A DNA stretch of 64,000 nucleotides, from the NCBI GenBank assembly GCA_002989075.1, contig PSQN01000010.1:744001-808000 (forward strand). Reading direction: 5' to 3'. Position 1 is the stretch's first letter, and every line of letters starts with the position of its first letter. The notes below the pieces were generated by a model. That model saw only the letters and a list, made by a program, of their open reading frames with translations. It was not told the DNA's origin and did no database searches. The translations under genes and the position numbers were made by a program. Shown in pieces: positions 9,171-19,028 of the stretch. The stretch comes from Arthonia radiata. Its lineage: Eukaryota; Ascomycota; Arthoniomycetes; Arthoniales; Arthoniaceae.

Positions 9171-11087
9171 CTAGTAAATCCCACTAGCCCGCGCACTCCG
9201 CCACTTCTTGGGCACCATCGGCGTCTGCGGCACGCCCGAATCATACATCCGCGTCACCTCATTGATTTCCTCATAAAACGCCGTATCCCGCGTCTCGCCA
9301 TCCGCCATACGCCGATACCCCACGGGCTTCTTGTAATGCTCCGGCACAGCCGGCATCGGCGGCGCCGTCTTCTCCTTCGCGTCGCTGTACGGATTGCCGA
9401 TCGTGTATCCGCTTATCGGCCGTGAATCGCTGGGATAGATGCTGCTAGGCGGTCGCGCAAACGGACCTGTGTAGTTCGTGAGGTCAACGTCGAAGACCGT
9501 GCTAGCGGTGCTGGCTGGACGCATCGGGCCGGTCAAGGAGGTAAGGTCCTGGCCCACGGCTTTGCTGACCCGTCGATCTGCGAGGCCCGGGTACTTGTCA
9601 GCGCATTTCCGGCACACTTCAACATTAGCCATCGGGGCGTGCTCGTCGCAGACGCAGCACAGCGCCCCTATCTTTGTTTTCTTCCCATGGATGCTCTGCC
9701 GCAGCCGCCGCTCGAGCTTCTCCTCCGCCTGCGCCAGTTCAAGATCCTTCTGCGCTTGATCCCGCTGCAGCGCCTTAGCGAAAACAGTGTTGTTCTTCAG
9801 GCGCTCCTGCTCGTCGTGCTCTGCGCGCTTATCCGCTTCCTTGCGATCGGCCTTTTGGCGCTGGATGATGTCTGCGCGCTTTTTGGAGGTGACTTCAAGG
9901 GCTTCGTCTTCGACGCCGGAGCAGAAGAAGGAGAGCTCGGAGACGTCGGAAGGTTGGCGCTGGAGGGGGTGCGCGAGCTTGTCCATGAGTTTTGAAGCGG
10001 AGGGTTTTTTAGAGTGGTGGGAGGAGGCGGTGGCGGTTGTGGTGGTTGATTGGAGCGAGGCGTGCGGGGAGGCGTGGGTGCTGGTGGGGACGGGTTTGCG
10101 GGCGGGGATGGTGGTGGGTTTTGTGATGGAGGGGACGAAGGCTGTGGGGTTGCCTGGGAGGGGCGTGGGTGTGTAGTCTGTTGGTCGAGTCGGGACCGGC
10201 GGTGGCTTGAAGTCCGTGGCGGCCTTTTTGTTGGAGAGCTCGAGGAAGTTGCTCCATGTTGTGCCGGATGTGTCGCGGTTCTTGGAGTAGTCGAAACCAG
10301 CTGGCTTTTGCTCCTGATGTTGTGGGACATTGACGTAGCCGGTGGGCCGGTGGTCTTGAGGTGTTTGTGGGGCCATAAACGGAAGGATGCTGGCCGCAAG
10401 TGGTGGTTTGCCGTGGCTGTTCTTCTTGGGAGCATGAGAAAAGGCCACAGGAGCCGGAGTCTTGATTGACGGAGCCTGGCTGTTAGCAGTCGCCGGACGA
10501 GTCTGAGATGAAGTTGAAGGACGACGAGACTTACGAGCAGTCTCGCTGCCTGTGAGCTTGCGATCCATCCAGTTGAAAAAGCGGGTTATGCTTCCGCTAC
10601 GCTTGCGGCTTCCATCTCGTTGTTGAATGGACTGGCGTCTAGGCCTACCTTCACGCTGCGTGCGATCGCGCTTCTCTTCTTGCTGCTTTTCATAGTCAGC
10701 ACGCAGCTTGTCCATCTGCTTTTTGCTATATGGCTCGCTATGGTCAGTGGGCTTGCTTGCAGCGGGTTTCTGGTTATGAGGACCTGCCCGCTGATAATTT
10801 GTGTACGGGATCTTGATCTGATCCTGGCTGAAGGGTTCTGCGCGTGCACCGTCAGCTGGAGCACGGTTTTTGTACTCAGGAGGAATGGTTGAGTAGACAA
10901 TACCGTAGCTGCTCTGACGACCCTCGTGTGGGTTCTTCTGAGGGCGTGGCTGGCGCGCTTGAGGAGTGTTCATGTGGGGTTGCGCTGGTTGTAGAGGGAT
11001 TCGCTGAGGTTCGCGCCAGGCATCCTCGCGAATCTGCGTGCTGCGCTTTGAGTTGGGTGATGAGACGCCGCTATTGGTTGCGGGCAT
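9171..11087 (-). CDS. Large disordered protein with a C-terminal C4 zinc-ribbon-like site
   Basis: Single exon, 638 residues, not recognised. The first 390 residues are Pro/Ser/Gln/Lys-rich and probably disordered. A charged helical stretch at about 400-480 (RQKADRKEADKRAEHDEQER and following) looks like a coiled coil. It runs straight into CCVCDEHAPMANVEVCRKCA, a CxxC-x(12)-CxxC pair that could bind one zinc ion, followed by a conserved-looking DKYPGLADRRVSK. The tail is Pro/Tyr-rich with repeated TGPxxRP strings (LTGPMRPAS, YTGPFARPP). A scaffold or adaptor role would fit, but that is inference. Long antisense frames here are shadows of strong base skew. It ends 115 bp from the cyclase stop, tail-to-tail. 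Confidence 0.65.
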   Translation of the reverse strand: MPATNSGVSSPNSKRSTQIREDAWREPQRIPLQPAQPHMNTPQARQPRPQKNPHEGRQSSYGIVYSTIPPEYKNRAPADGARAEPFSQDQIKIPYTNYQRAGPHNQKPAASKPTDHSEPYSKKQMDKLRADYEKQQEEKRDRTQREGRPRRQSIQQRDGSRKRSGSITRFFNWMDRKLTGSETARKSRRPSTSSQTRPATANSQAPSIKTPAPVAFSHAPKKNSHGKPPLAASILPFMAPQTPQDHRPTGYVNVPQHQEQKPAGFDYSKNRDTSGTTWSNFLELSNKKAATDFKPPPVPTRPTDYTPTPLPGNPTAFVPSITKPTTIPARKPVPTSTHASPHASLQSTTTTATASSHHSKKPSASKLMDKLAHPLQRQPSDVSELSFFCSGVEDEALEVTSKKRADIIQRQKADRKEADKRAEHDEQERLKNNTVFAKALQRDQAQKDLELAQAEEKLERRLRQSIHGKKTKIGALCCVCDEHAPMANVEVCRKCADKYPGLADRRVSKAVGQDLTSLTGPMRPASTASTVFDVDLTNYTGPFARPPSSIYPSDSRPISGYTIGNPYSDAKEKTAPPMPAVPEHYKKPVGYRRMADGETRDTAFYEEINEVTRMYDSGVPQTPMVPKKWRSARASGIY

Positions 11088-12666
11088 CGTGGATGGGTTC
11101 GAAATGCTGTCTGTGAGTTAAGCAAGTTTGACGCTCTGCGTCTGTTGTTGCTCGCTGAGCGTTGCTATCAAAGCGAAACGTGTATAGACCGATGTGGAAA
11201 TTGAAAATTGCAATCAGAAGAAACGGAAACAGCGAAGCGACCTGCGCGCCTCAAAGAGAATTAAAAGCGAATATACACAGTGAGAGCACCACCGACGACA
11301 CTGCTTGCTCGACGGTGAGAAAGAGATGACACAAGGTTGGAACACTACACTCACCGGTGGAAAGCCGGCAGCCTGCCTTGGGATGGACAAAGGAATTTTG
11401 CGGGCTTTGAAGCCGATCATGATTGTCTGAAGACAATGGTGCGGCGCAGAAACAATCGCGTGGTTCTTTGTACGTTGCTCTTACCCGCCCAGAGCAAGCT
11501 TCCGTCTGTAGGCCTCGTGGATTGTGACCCGGACATTCTCATCAATTGTGTCGAAGGGTATATTTGATGATTCGAACAACCGCCCAGCTTATTGCATGTA
11601 TCTTGCAGAGTACTCGGTATAAATAAAAACAGTATAGAAAAGACATGCTTCGAAAGTATTTGGACAGCAAGCACGATCGCAGTATGGCCATGGAAGAACG
11701 TTTTGGAGACACTTCAGGTGCAGCACGCCAGGTGCAAAAAGCGAGTCTCGTCCTCCACAGTGACAGCACAATGCTTCTTGAACCTTCAGGCCAGGGCAAA
11801 CTCAAGGCTCACGCCGCGTGGTGACCTGCGCGAGCAAAGGAAACAGAACAGCAGCGTGAGCTTAGAAAACAGGAAACATTCGTCACTACCTTTGGCAGTA
11901 GTGAATTAGCATCAGGTTGTGATACAGACGTTCTACAGGGACTTTACAGATGGCGCGTCTTTCTATGTGAGGGTCTTTCTTGAAAGTTTCCATCAGGTTT
12001 CCTCCGTTTGAGGACTTCGTCGCACAGCTTTTATGTTGTGCCCGCAATACTGTCAGGGCTGTTTCATCTTACTGCTTATGTATCCTTGAATACGGCCATC
12101 TGCGTGTTGAAAGGTAAAAAATTTCAAATAGATTTGAGTGTAGGCTTGACGCGTCGCAACAGAGACGCGAATAAACAAGGGCCAGTCATGTGACTAATCG
12201 AACGAGCGGTATCCATCAGAGAGCTCGAGAGGGACCAAAACTTACCTGGCATACGTCTGTTCATTACTTTACTGTGTGGTTGAAAGATCGAAGTCGTAAC
12301 CAGACGCTGAGACGTATGACGTATCAACGCTTAGCACGTGATCTATTGAAAGTAGCTTAGCGTTTGGAAGCCGTCAGCATGAATGTCTGAACCCTCCTTC
12401 CGTCCTTCATTGTTCAGTCGCTCCCCATTTATTCGCAGCGCACACGGCAACCTGGCCTCTCCTCATGCTTTTCTCCCGCCTTGAAACGCCGCAGTCTCAC
12501 GGGCAGCATGTCCTTTTAATGCTTATGTCCACTTCCTATTCGAAGACCCTCGTTGGGCATGCTGTAAGGGCTGAAGTTGGGGTCGTTCAGCTCAGTCTTC
12601 TCGAAATCGGCCCTTTGGAGTGGTGTCAGAAAGTTGACACGAGCCCGCAGGAATGACGCCGAATAG
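11088..12666. other. Intergenic region, no gene recognised
   Basis: About 1.6 kb between the 5' end of the 638-residue gene and the 3' end of the Hsp70-like gene. Several overlapping short frames occur on both strands, none with motifs or convincing composition. It should hold the promoter of the 638-residue gene. An unannotated non-coding transcript cannot be excluded. Confidence 0.4.
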
Positions 12667-15429
12667 TTACCAAATGACTTCGATGTTATCCTTCTTCAAC
12701 GACGCCTGACTCTTACCCACGCGCCACCCGAATTCGACACTCCCACCCTGCACCCTCAGAGCGATCTGCGTCCATACTTCATACGCATCTTCCCCGTCAA
12801 CGTGAGTCGTTTTGCGGAATCCCCAGTCTTCGATGTTCGCTATAGTCTTCGTCATTTCACCAAAGACGCACACCTCCGAACGTATGGTTCCCTTGCTCTT
12901 CAGAGGCGCATGATCCTTCAGTGGTGCCTCGGTTGCGTACATGACTTGAGTCAATGTCTCCGCAGGTTGTGGCTTTTGGACCGGGACGAGATGGCGCTGA
13001 AAGATCTTTGATAGACGAACCGTGCCCTCAGAGAGGTCTTCGCCTTGTTTGATCAGCCTACAAGCAATGTCAGCCAAAAACATGTTCGGTCAGCAACCAA
13101 ATTAGCAACAGCCGCTTTGGCATCCGACTCATCAATGCGGTATTATCAAATGCGCTGCTAATGGAACAGTAGAACACTCCAGATTACGGTGTGTAGCTGC
13201 TGTGAGGTTCAAGACTTACCTACAATCATATTGTTAGTACCACGGTTACCTAGACAGCAATAGTGCCAGCAGCAATTGGTGTGGAACCGTATTATTAGAT
13301 TCAGCGCCGGTGAATGCGCCGCTTACAAATGATGAGAGTTTTCAGAGTGGGACGCGTGGGTACTGTCAAACTCACCACATAAGCCGATCCTGTACCCAAT
13401 GGTCGGCTTTACCCTTTCTGCCGAGCCCTCCCTTGCTGCGCACGACAAGGTCCTTATCGGTGACCGCATCCCGGTGGAGATGTCGTTCGAATTGCTCATC
13501 CCAAGCGATTCCGTACTGGACCTCTTGCGGCAGCTGATCGAGTTCCGTGCTGCCGTACCGCATGACTGCGCCATGTACGCTGGCAATCTCCTGCTGTTGC
13601 GTCTGACCGGTAATGATAGTGTTCTTCGCAGAGAACTCCGCTTTGATACGGTCAACGAAGTAGGCACAGCTACCCATACCGCCAGGGCTGTGAAGGCGTT
13701 AGCCGGAGCATTCTGCTCAATGTTCCTGAAGAAGGGTCAAAACTCACATTTGAATGATCTTGGACGCATTTTCGGGAACAGCAGCAAGTTGCCTCCTCAG
13801 CATCGCGATGTTCTGTTTGATTACAAAGTCCAGACACCGGCGCACGTCTGAACGATGGACTTTCAGCGGTTTCTGGGCAATGTCAAAGGCTTGCGTTCCC
13901 CCGGGCACCCCGATGATGACCGCTTTATTATCAAGGCTGCGGTTGCCAATATCGAAAGGAATTTTGGTAGTCTTGAAATCCTGTGCAACAAAGGGATCAG
14001 CACGGCACGTTGCGCATTGAGTTGATAAGAACAGTATCCTAGTGCGGGTAGGGTCCTTTGGAGGTTTAGACTCACCTCAAACACGGCTTGCACGACCGCT
14101 TCATACTGCTCCTCGCTCATTCCCAGGCGTTTCGCATCGAGTTTGAATGATTCTTGCTGTTTCAAGGCATTGCAAAATCGCTCGTTGATGAACCAAGATC
14201 CACAAAGGCCAGACTCCGGCTTGCCGCTGGGGGGAAGACTTGTGTTAGTAGCAGTAATAATACGACTCTATGAGACTTGATTGGCTTACATCAACTGGAG
14301 GCTCGCTTTGAACAGATCCGGATGTGGCTCGTTTTCAGTTGCGCTGTCTGAGTGCGGCTCCACGCGGAAGGTGCTATCATAAAGTCTTAGCATGAAAGTA
14401 TGAAGAGGGCAAGAGCTCAAAATGGCGGGAACAAAATTTCAACGAACCTGTAATCTGCTGTGCCCTGAAGAGTTCAGTCAGCAGCAGCGTCTTGCAGATT
14501 TTTGTTCTGGACTTACGCCACCGATGTCGGCCGTTATGATGTACGTGCCAGCCTTGATTTCTCCGTAGAGGTATCTCTCAGCAGCGACGAAGACTGCTGC
14601 GGAAAAGGACTCCGGTACCTGAATGATAGTGAAGATCAGCAAAGCTCGTACAGCGCTCACCAGAGCGATCGAGGAGAAGTTTGAAGGTGCGCTTGAATCT
14701 CGCCGGCGCTTTAGTGCGAACATAGACTGAAACAAACAACACGCGCCCTTCTAGTGAGACTCACCACTCTAACCGAGGATACACCAGTAGCCCGAGCGGC
14801 TTGTACGTATGTTCTTCTGGCAAGTAGCTCGAATAGCTGTGGTATGCAGAGCACGACGTCAATAGGCATCCGTCGGACTGAGGGTCCAGCATGGGATGCC
14901 GCTTCATCCACCACGTGATCGATCATAGCTTTTAAGCACTCTGTTGCGACCTGTTCAACGGTCTTACCCATTTCGCTGATCGTCTTGACAGCCTTTTGGC
15001 CTGAGCGGCGTTGTGTCAGCATCACAGAATGATTAACAGCGGAAGGTATCTAATGAGACGCTTACACATAGGCGTTTCTCGCGCCCACATGGCCAGCTTG
15101 AGCATCTCGATCTCATGATATCCGAGCTCGCCATTGCTGTTTGAAGTACGCAGCTTTTGTTCAGCCTCGAACCCCCAGAAGAGCTTGCCTTGGGCATCAT
15201 AGCAAAGGATCATCGGCGCCGTGATTGTCTTGCTTGGTCCCGTGCGAACCGGTATGACGCGGCCGAATTCTGGCTGGTAACCCTCATAAAGTGTAACAAC
15301 AAAGACTTGCTTGACGCGTGTTGTGCCCAAGTCGATGTCAATGCGCAATCGAGGGTATGCTTCACTACTCTGCTCAGGCTCACTAAGCTCTGGGGAGGCC
15401 GGCCGCTTTCTAGTAGTAGAGGGACCCAT
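12667..15429 (-). CDS. Hsp70-like ATPase of the HSPA12 type, nine exons
   Basis: Exons on the minus strand are 15429-15066, 15000-14765, 14618-14517, 14464-14448, 14373-14290, 14226-14076, 13980-13748, 13687-13376 and 13057-12667. Phases agree throughout and give 629 residues. The actin/Hsp70 ATPase fold is shown by phosphate loop 1 (RIDIDLGTTRVKQ, 30-42), VPESFSAAVFVAAERYLYG in place of the usual SEPEAAALY, and phosphate loop 2 (DIGGGTADYSTF, 231-242). IIQIPGGMGSCAYFVDRIK is the adenosine motif. No canonical substrate-binding domain or EEVD tail follows; the last 130 residues are a beta-rich tail as in HSPA12-like proteins. The fourth exon is only 17 bp and encodes part of phosphate loop 2. 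The last intron is long (318 bp). A 66-bp in-frame segment at 14661-14726 could be an optional exon. The substrate is unknown. Confidence 0.82.
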
Positions 15430-15917
15430 CTACAGCATTTCGTCAGAAGTCTTCAAGAGCTGGTAAAAGCAACAAGATATGTCCCAATATAGAGCTGCTG
15501 CGCCGTTGCTTCTGAAGTTGAGAAGCTTCGAAAAGTATGCAAGTGATGGCGTGCGCACATTGCTTGGGCAAAGGAGACATGTCATGAACTTACAGCGGCT
15601 GAAGGTTAAGTTGACTTTGGGACAGCGAGCGGATCGGAGAGACTACGAGAGGAAGACGCGTGCTGAAGAAAAATTGAGCTGGTTGCCAGAGCGACAAGCG
15701 AGATCGCTCGATCGAAGACGAGCGAGGCAACAAACACTTTGGGAAGGTGTAAGCGATATGACTAATTTACAGAGTGAACAAGTGAGGATCAAGCAGATGA
15801 GTGTCACATGCTAGCCAGAACCTCATTTCACTCCAATCTAAGTCGGCGTCCAGACTTCAACCGTCAACAGATTCCATCGGTCCTGGTCAATTACCATCTG
15901 CGCCGAGTCTCTCCATC
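15430..15917. other. Divergent promoter region
   Basis: Head-to-head spacing between the Hsp70-like gene (-) and the 872-residue gene (+). A + strand frame of about 110 codons crosses it but has no motif and is interpreted as leader sequence. Confidence 0.45.
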
Positions 15918-18536
15918 ATGGCTCCCACGAGGCGGGCAGCCAGCGTAGTCCCCTCCAGTAGGGCAGGCCCGACAGCAACCAACGGTGGTGACTCGCCCTC
16001 CAGCCCATCAACAAATAGCACCACGCGTTATGGTCACATCACAAATGATGCAGCTAAAAGCTACAGAGCTTGTCTGACCTGGGCTGATAACTGCCCAGCT
16101 GGGCTGAGCTGGCGAAAGAAGCGGAGACATTTTGCAGAGTTCTTGAAAATCAACAACTCGGTACTGTTCAAGCAGGCATCTCGCAGCAGCAGTAAGAAGA
16201 TGCCGCATGATGTCCCTTCAATCCAGAATACCTTGTCTCGGCTTTGGCACAATTATGCAACACCCGCAAGCAAAGACCCGAAGCCAACCTTTTGGCACAT
16301 TTCTGAGACCAGAAGCAAAGGGATCGAACCAGATTTTCTGCGTAAGATTGGCTACCAACAAGGCTTCATTGATCCAGACATCGTTTTGAATTCTGATGCC
16401 GAGGGTGATGTTGATGGTAGCAATGGCGTTGAAGAGGGAGGTGTTGATGGAAGCGATTACGGTGCTGAGAACGTTGAAGATGAGGATCAAGAAGAAGAGG
16501 ATGGTCGCACTGGCTCCCATGGTGGTTCTGATGATGATGATGATGATGATGATGAGGAGGAGGATGGGGAGGAAACCACGCCAGAGCATCAGCCCAGGAG
16601 CAAACGCAAAATCCGAACCAGAGAGTCTCAAAGTTACAAGCCTGAGGGCACGTCTCCGAGCCCAGCCACCAAACGGGTGAAGCTAAGCTTTGTACAAAAT
16701 GGGCCACGCGCCAAACCTTCAATGCCACCAAGGCGCTCAGAGACAGAGATTGTAAAGCGCGCGTCTGCTGCTCACCAAAAAGATCGACCCGTCACAATTA
16801 GCGACTCAGAGATCTCCCGTGCTGGGAGTGTAGAGCCGAGTGTCATTACCGAGAACTCACTTACACCAACAGGTCGACCTCAGCCAGAATTTGCTCCTTC
16901 CCCGAAAGGCGCGAAAGATAGTCCGACTGAAAAAACCACATCGATAACTGACACTGATAGCGAAGACTCGACTGCTCACGCGCAAGCAAAACAGCAGCCA
17001 CACACTCCTTCTTCCACGCAACTCGGACGTCGTTCCGCCAGCGCCGTTCCTTCACAGCCTTTCATAGATGCAAGCAACCTGAAGCACGATACACTTGCAC
17101 TGCCAGGTCGTATCATATCGTATCAAGATGCTGAGCATCATAGTCCTTACACACGATCGAAGTCTGCCATTGCAATTCGATCAGAGAATCCGCAAGCTCT
17201 GCAAACACATTTGGACCACCAAGTGCCAGGCTCACGGCTTGAACACTATCCTTCTGAAGTCAGGCAAAACGCAGGTCTCCAAGCAGAGTTGCCGGGTGGT
17301 AAGTCCAGATACCTCGACTTCACCTTGCAACCGCTCCATACTGAGTACCACGGGCCCTGGCTTTGTGGTCCCATTGAGGAGAAAGACTGTACAGCTGAAA
17401 CTCTGAACTCAGGTGTCGTATCACGCGGTTCAGGACCAAGTATAGGACAGTTCACTACTCGCGTCGAAGTCAGCCAACCCGCAGTGTTCCGTCGTCAGCC
17501 AGACCCTGCTGCTACTCTGCCAGCGCCTGGCATCGATCAACATCCAGAGCGTCCTTGCGGCACGGGAACATCGCAACCCGCTGAGCTCGTCAATCATACA
17601 AGCTCCGACCCCCAAGAACACACGCCCTCCAACGTACCACCACCGCCCCGTGCCCTGCCACTCTACAGTGCCGAGCGGTTGGACAAAGGAATGACCGAGT
17701 GCGTCGCAGCCATCGAAAGCGCTGTGCTTGACCTTACTGAAGGCCTCTTTCCCAATGACGCCGCCTCCCATGGCTTCGCGCGCAATCCCTGTGCCGCCCT
17801 TGCACAGATCTACCGCATTGCGACCAGAACAGATGATATTCAAGAGATGATGCTCCGCGGAGGTGACTGGGTCTCTCAGCAGGAGGAGATCTTCAGCCAC
17901 AACGAGGTTCTGCGCAGCCTGACAGCTGCAGCCGTCCAAATGCTTATCTGGAGCCGAGAAACACCCGCACCATGGATGCCCGCCACAAAGTCTCTGGCCC
18001 AGCTAGGCGACGACGAGCAGCACTTCAACGCTATGTTCGCCAGCGACAAGAGCCGACTGAGTACCGCTATAAGTCAGAAAATTGACAAAGCCCGTATCGA
18101 GCGCGAGCTCCACGCGCGTCGCGCCGACATGCCAGTCATACCGGCTGCCGTCAAACAGTACGCTGCGAGGCTCGCCGACGAATTTGTTAGAGCGATCAGT
18201 GAGCACATCAGCTGGGTGATAAAGGACCTGTACTACCATTACCAACAGAAAGTAGAAGAGAGAGTCCCAGCATTCAAGATCGCGATCGGCCGCGTCTTCG
18301 CCATAGCATTGAGGCTGAAGGAGAGGATGCTCGGCACCTGCCCTGGCGCGCGACTGGTCTTCTACTACGGCGAGCAATTTGACCCACTTCGCATGCACAA
18401 CGAATACAATGCGCCAACCAACTCAGTCAAAGCTACGCTGATGCCTGGTCTGGAATACGACGGCGATCTCAAGCCTGGAGAGTGCCGGCGTTGCTTGGTG
18501 AAAGCCAGGGTTCTGCTGAGACGCCGCAATGCGTAG
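15918..18536 (+). CDS. Large unrecognised protein, acidic middle and helical C-terminus
   Basis: Starting at the first ATG (MAPTRRAASVVPSSRAGPTA), this is 872 residues. The frame is open further upstream, but only from a GTG. A compact N-terminal region (about 40-155) is rich in Trp and Lys: ACLTWADNCPAGLSWRKKRR, NTLSRLWHNYATP and PTFWHISETRSKG. Next comes an acidic block with an Asp run encoded by a GAT repeat (about 200-215), then some 350 residues of Ser/Pro-rich linker with basic SKRKIR-like strings suited to nuclear import. The last 300 residues are predicted helical (from DKGMTECVAAIESAVLDLTE) and end in CRRCLVKARVLLRRRNA. A chromatin-associated role would fit this charge pattern, but no domain supports it. 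Possibly lineage-specific. Confidence 0.6.
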   Translation: MAPTRRAASVVPSSRAGPTATNGGDSPSSPSTNSTTRYGHITNDAAKSYRACLTWADNCPAGLSWRKKRRHFAEFLKINNSVLFKQASRSSSKKMPHDVPSIQNTLSRLWHNYATPASKDPKPTFWHISETRSKGIEPDFLRKIGYQQGFIDPDIVLNSDAEGDVDGSNGVEEGGVDGSDYGAENVEDEDQEEEDGRTGSHGGSDDDDDDDDEEEDGEETTPEHQPRSKRKIRTRESQSYKPEGTSPSPATKRVKLSFVQNGPRAKPSMPPRRSETEIVKRASAAHQKDRPVTISDSEISRAGSVEPSVITENSLTPTGRPQPEFAPSPKGAKDSPTEKTTSITDTDSEDSTAHAQAKQQPHTPSSTQLGRRSASAVPSQPFIDASNLKHDTLALPGRIISYQDAEHHSPYTRSKSAIAIRSENPQALQTHLDHQVPGSRLEHYPSEVRQNAGLQAELPGGKSRYLDFTLQPLHTEYHGPWLCGPIEEKDCTAETLNSGVVSRGSGPSIGQFTTRVEVSQPAVFRRQPDPAATLPAPGIDQHPERPCGTGTSQPAELVNHTSSDPQEHTPSNVPPPPRALPLYSAERLDKGMTECVAAIESAVLDLTEGLFPNDAASHGFARNPCAALAQIYRIATRTDDIQEMMLRGGDWVSQQEEIFSHNEVLRSLTAAAVQMLIWSRETPAPWMPATKSLAQLGDDEQHFNAMFASDKSRLSTAISQKIDKARIERELHARRADMPVIPAAVKQYAARLADEFVRAISEHISWVIKDLYYHYQQKVEERVPAFKIAIGRVFAIALRLKERMLGTCPGARLVFYYGEQFDPLRMHNEYNAPTNSVKATLMPGLEYDGDLKPGECRRCLVKARVLLRRRNA

Positions 18537-19028
18537 ATGCAACCGTATCTCTACAGCGTACGTCAGTGCGTTCGCAGGCTGAGATTACCTGGGTACTGAA
18601 GCAGCGCCGGCGTGTCAGTGTTGTAGTTCCTGGGAAACGAGATGTACGACGAGTGATACCTCGCTCTCCCAACGTCTTTAAAATGCCCACATTTCTCTTG
18701 CGTTGCTTTCTCATCTGAGGGACCCGACGGCTTCCCTGAGACGCAGTATACCTGAGCACCCACTGCACCTGTCACCGCAATCATACGCAACCCTCATTCA
18801 CTGCGCCCTTCACCCAGCCCTAGTGTATGTCAACGGCCTATGCATGCGCGCCTCTCTAAGACACGAACACATCCAAGCTTCAACAAGATCGACTGCGCAA
18901 CGTCAACGCTACCATCTCAACACCACAATCAAAAGCCCGTCATATCAAAGAAGCACCATTAATTCATCACCTTCATACCTCATAAGTCTGTTAACTAAAC
19001 TCAGCTCCAGTGTTCACTTGGCTTCACA
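18537..19028. other. Convergent intergenic region
   Basis: Lies between two gene 3' ends. Short frames only; nothing recognised. The right half becomes C-rich as it enters the next gene. Confidence 0.45.

Noticed and set aside
9797-10435. A 212-codon Pro/Ser/Thr-rich frame inside the 638-residue gene
   Set aside because: It is a same-strand shifted frame kept open by strong base skew; the main frame has the CxxC pairs and full length.
14661-14726. An extra in-frame exon in the Hsp70-like gene
   Set aside because: It would need introns of 38 and 42 bp, shorter than any other seen here, and would split the SVRVVPESFSAAVF motif. It is kept only as a possible optional exon.
15479-15814. A 111-codon + frame before the 872-residue gene
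   Set aside because: No motif, overlaps the divergent promoter, and its translation is Arg/Leu-rich without pattern; better read as leader sequence.
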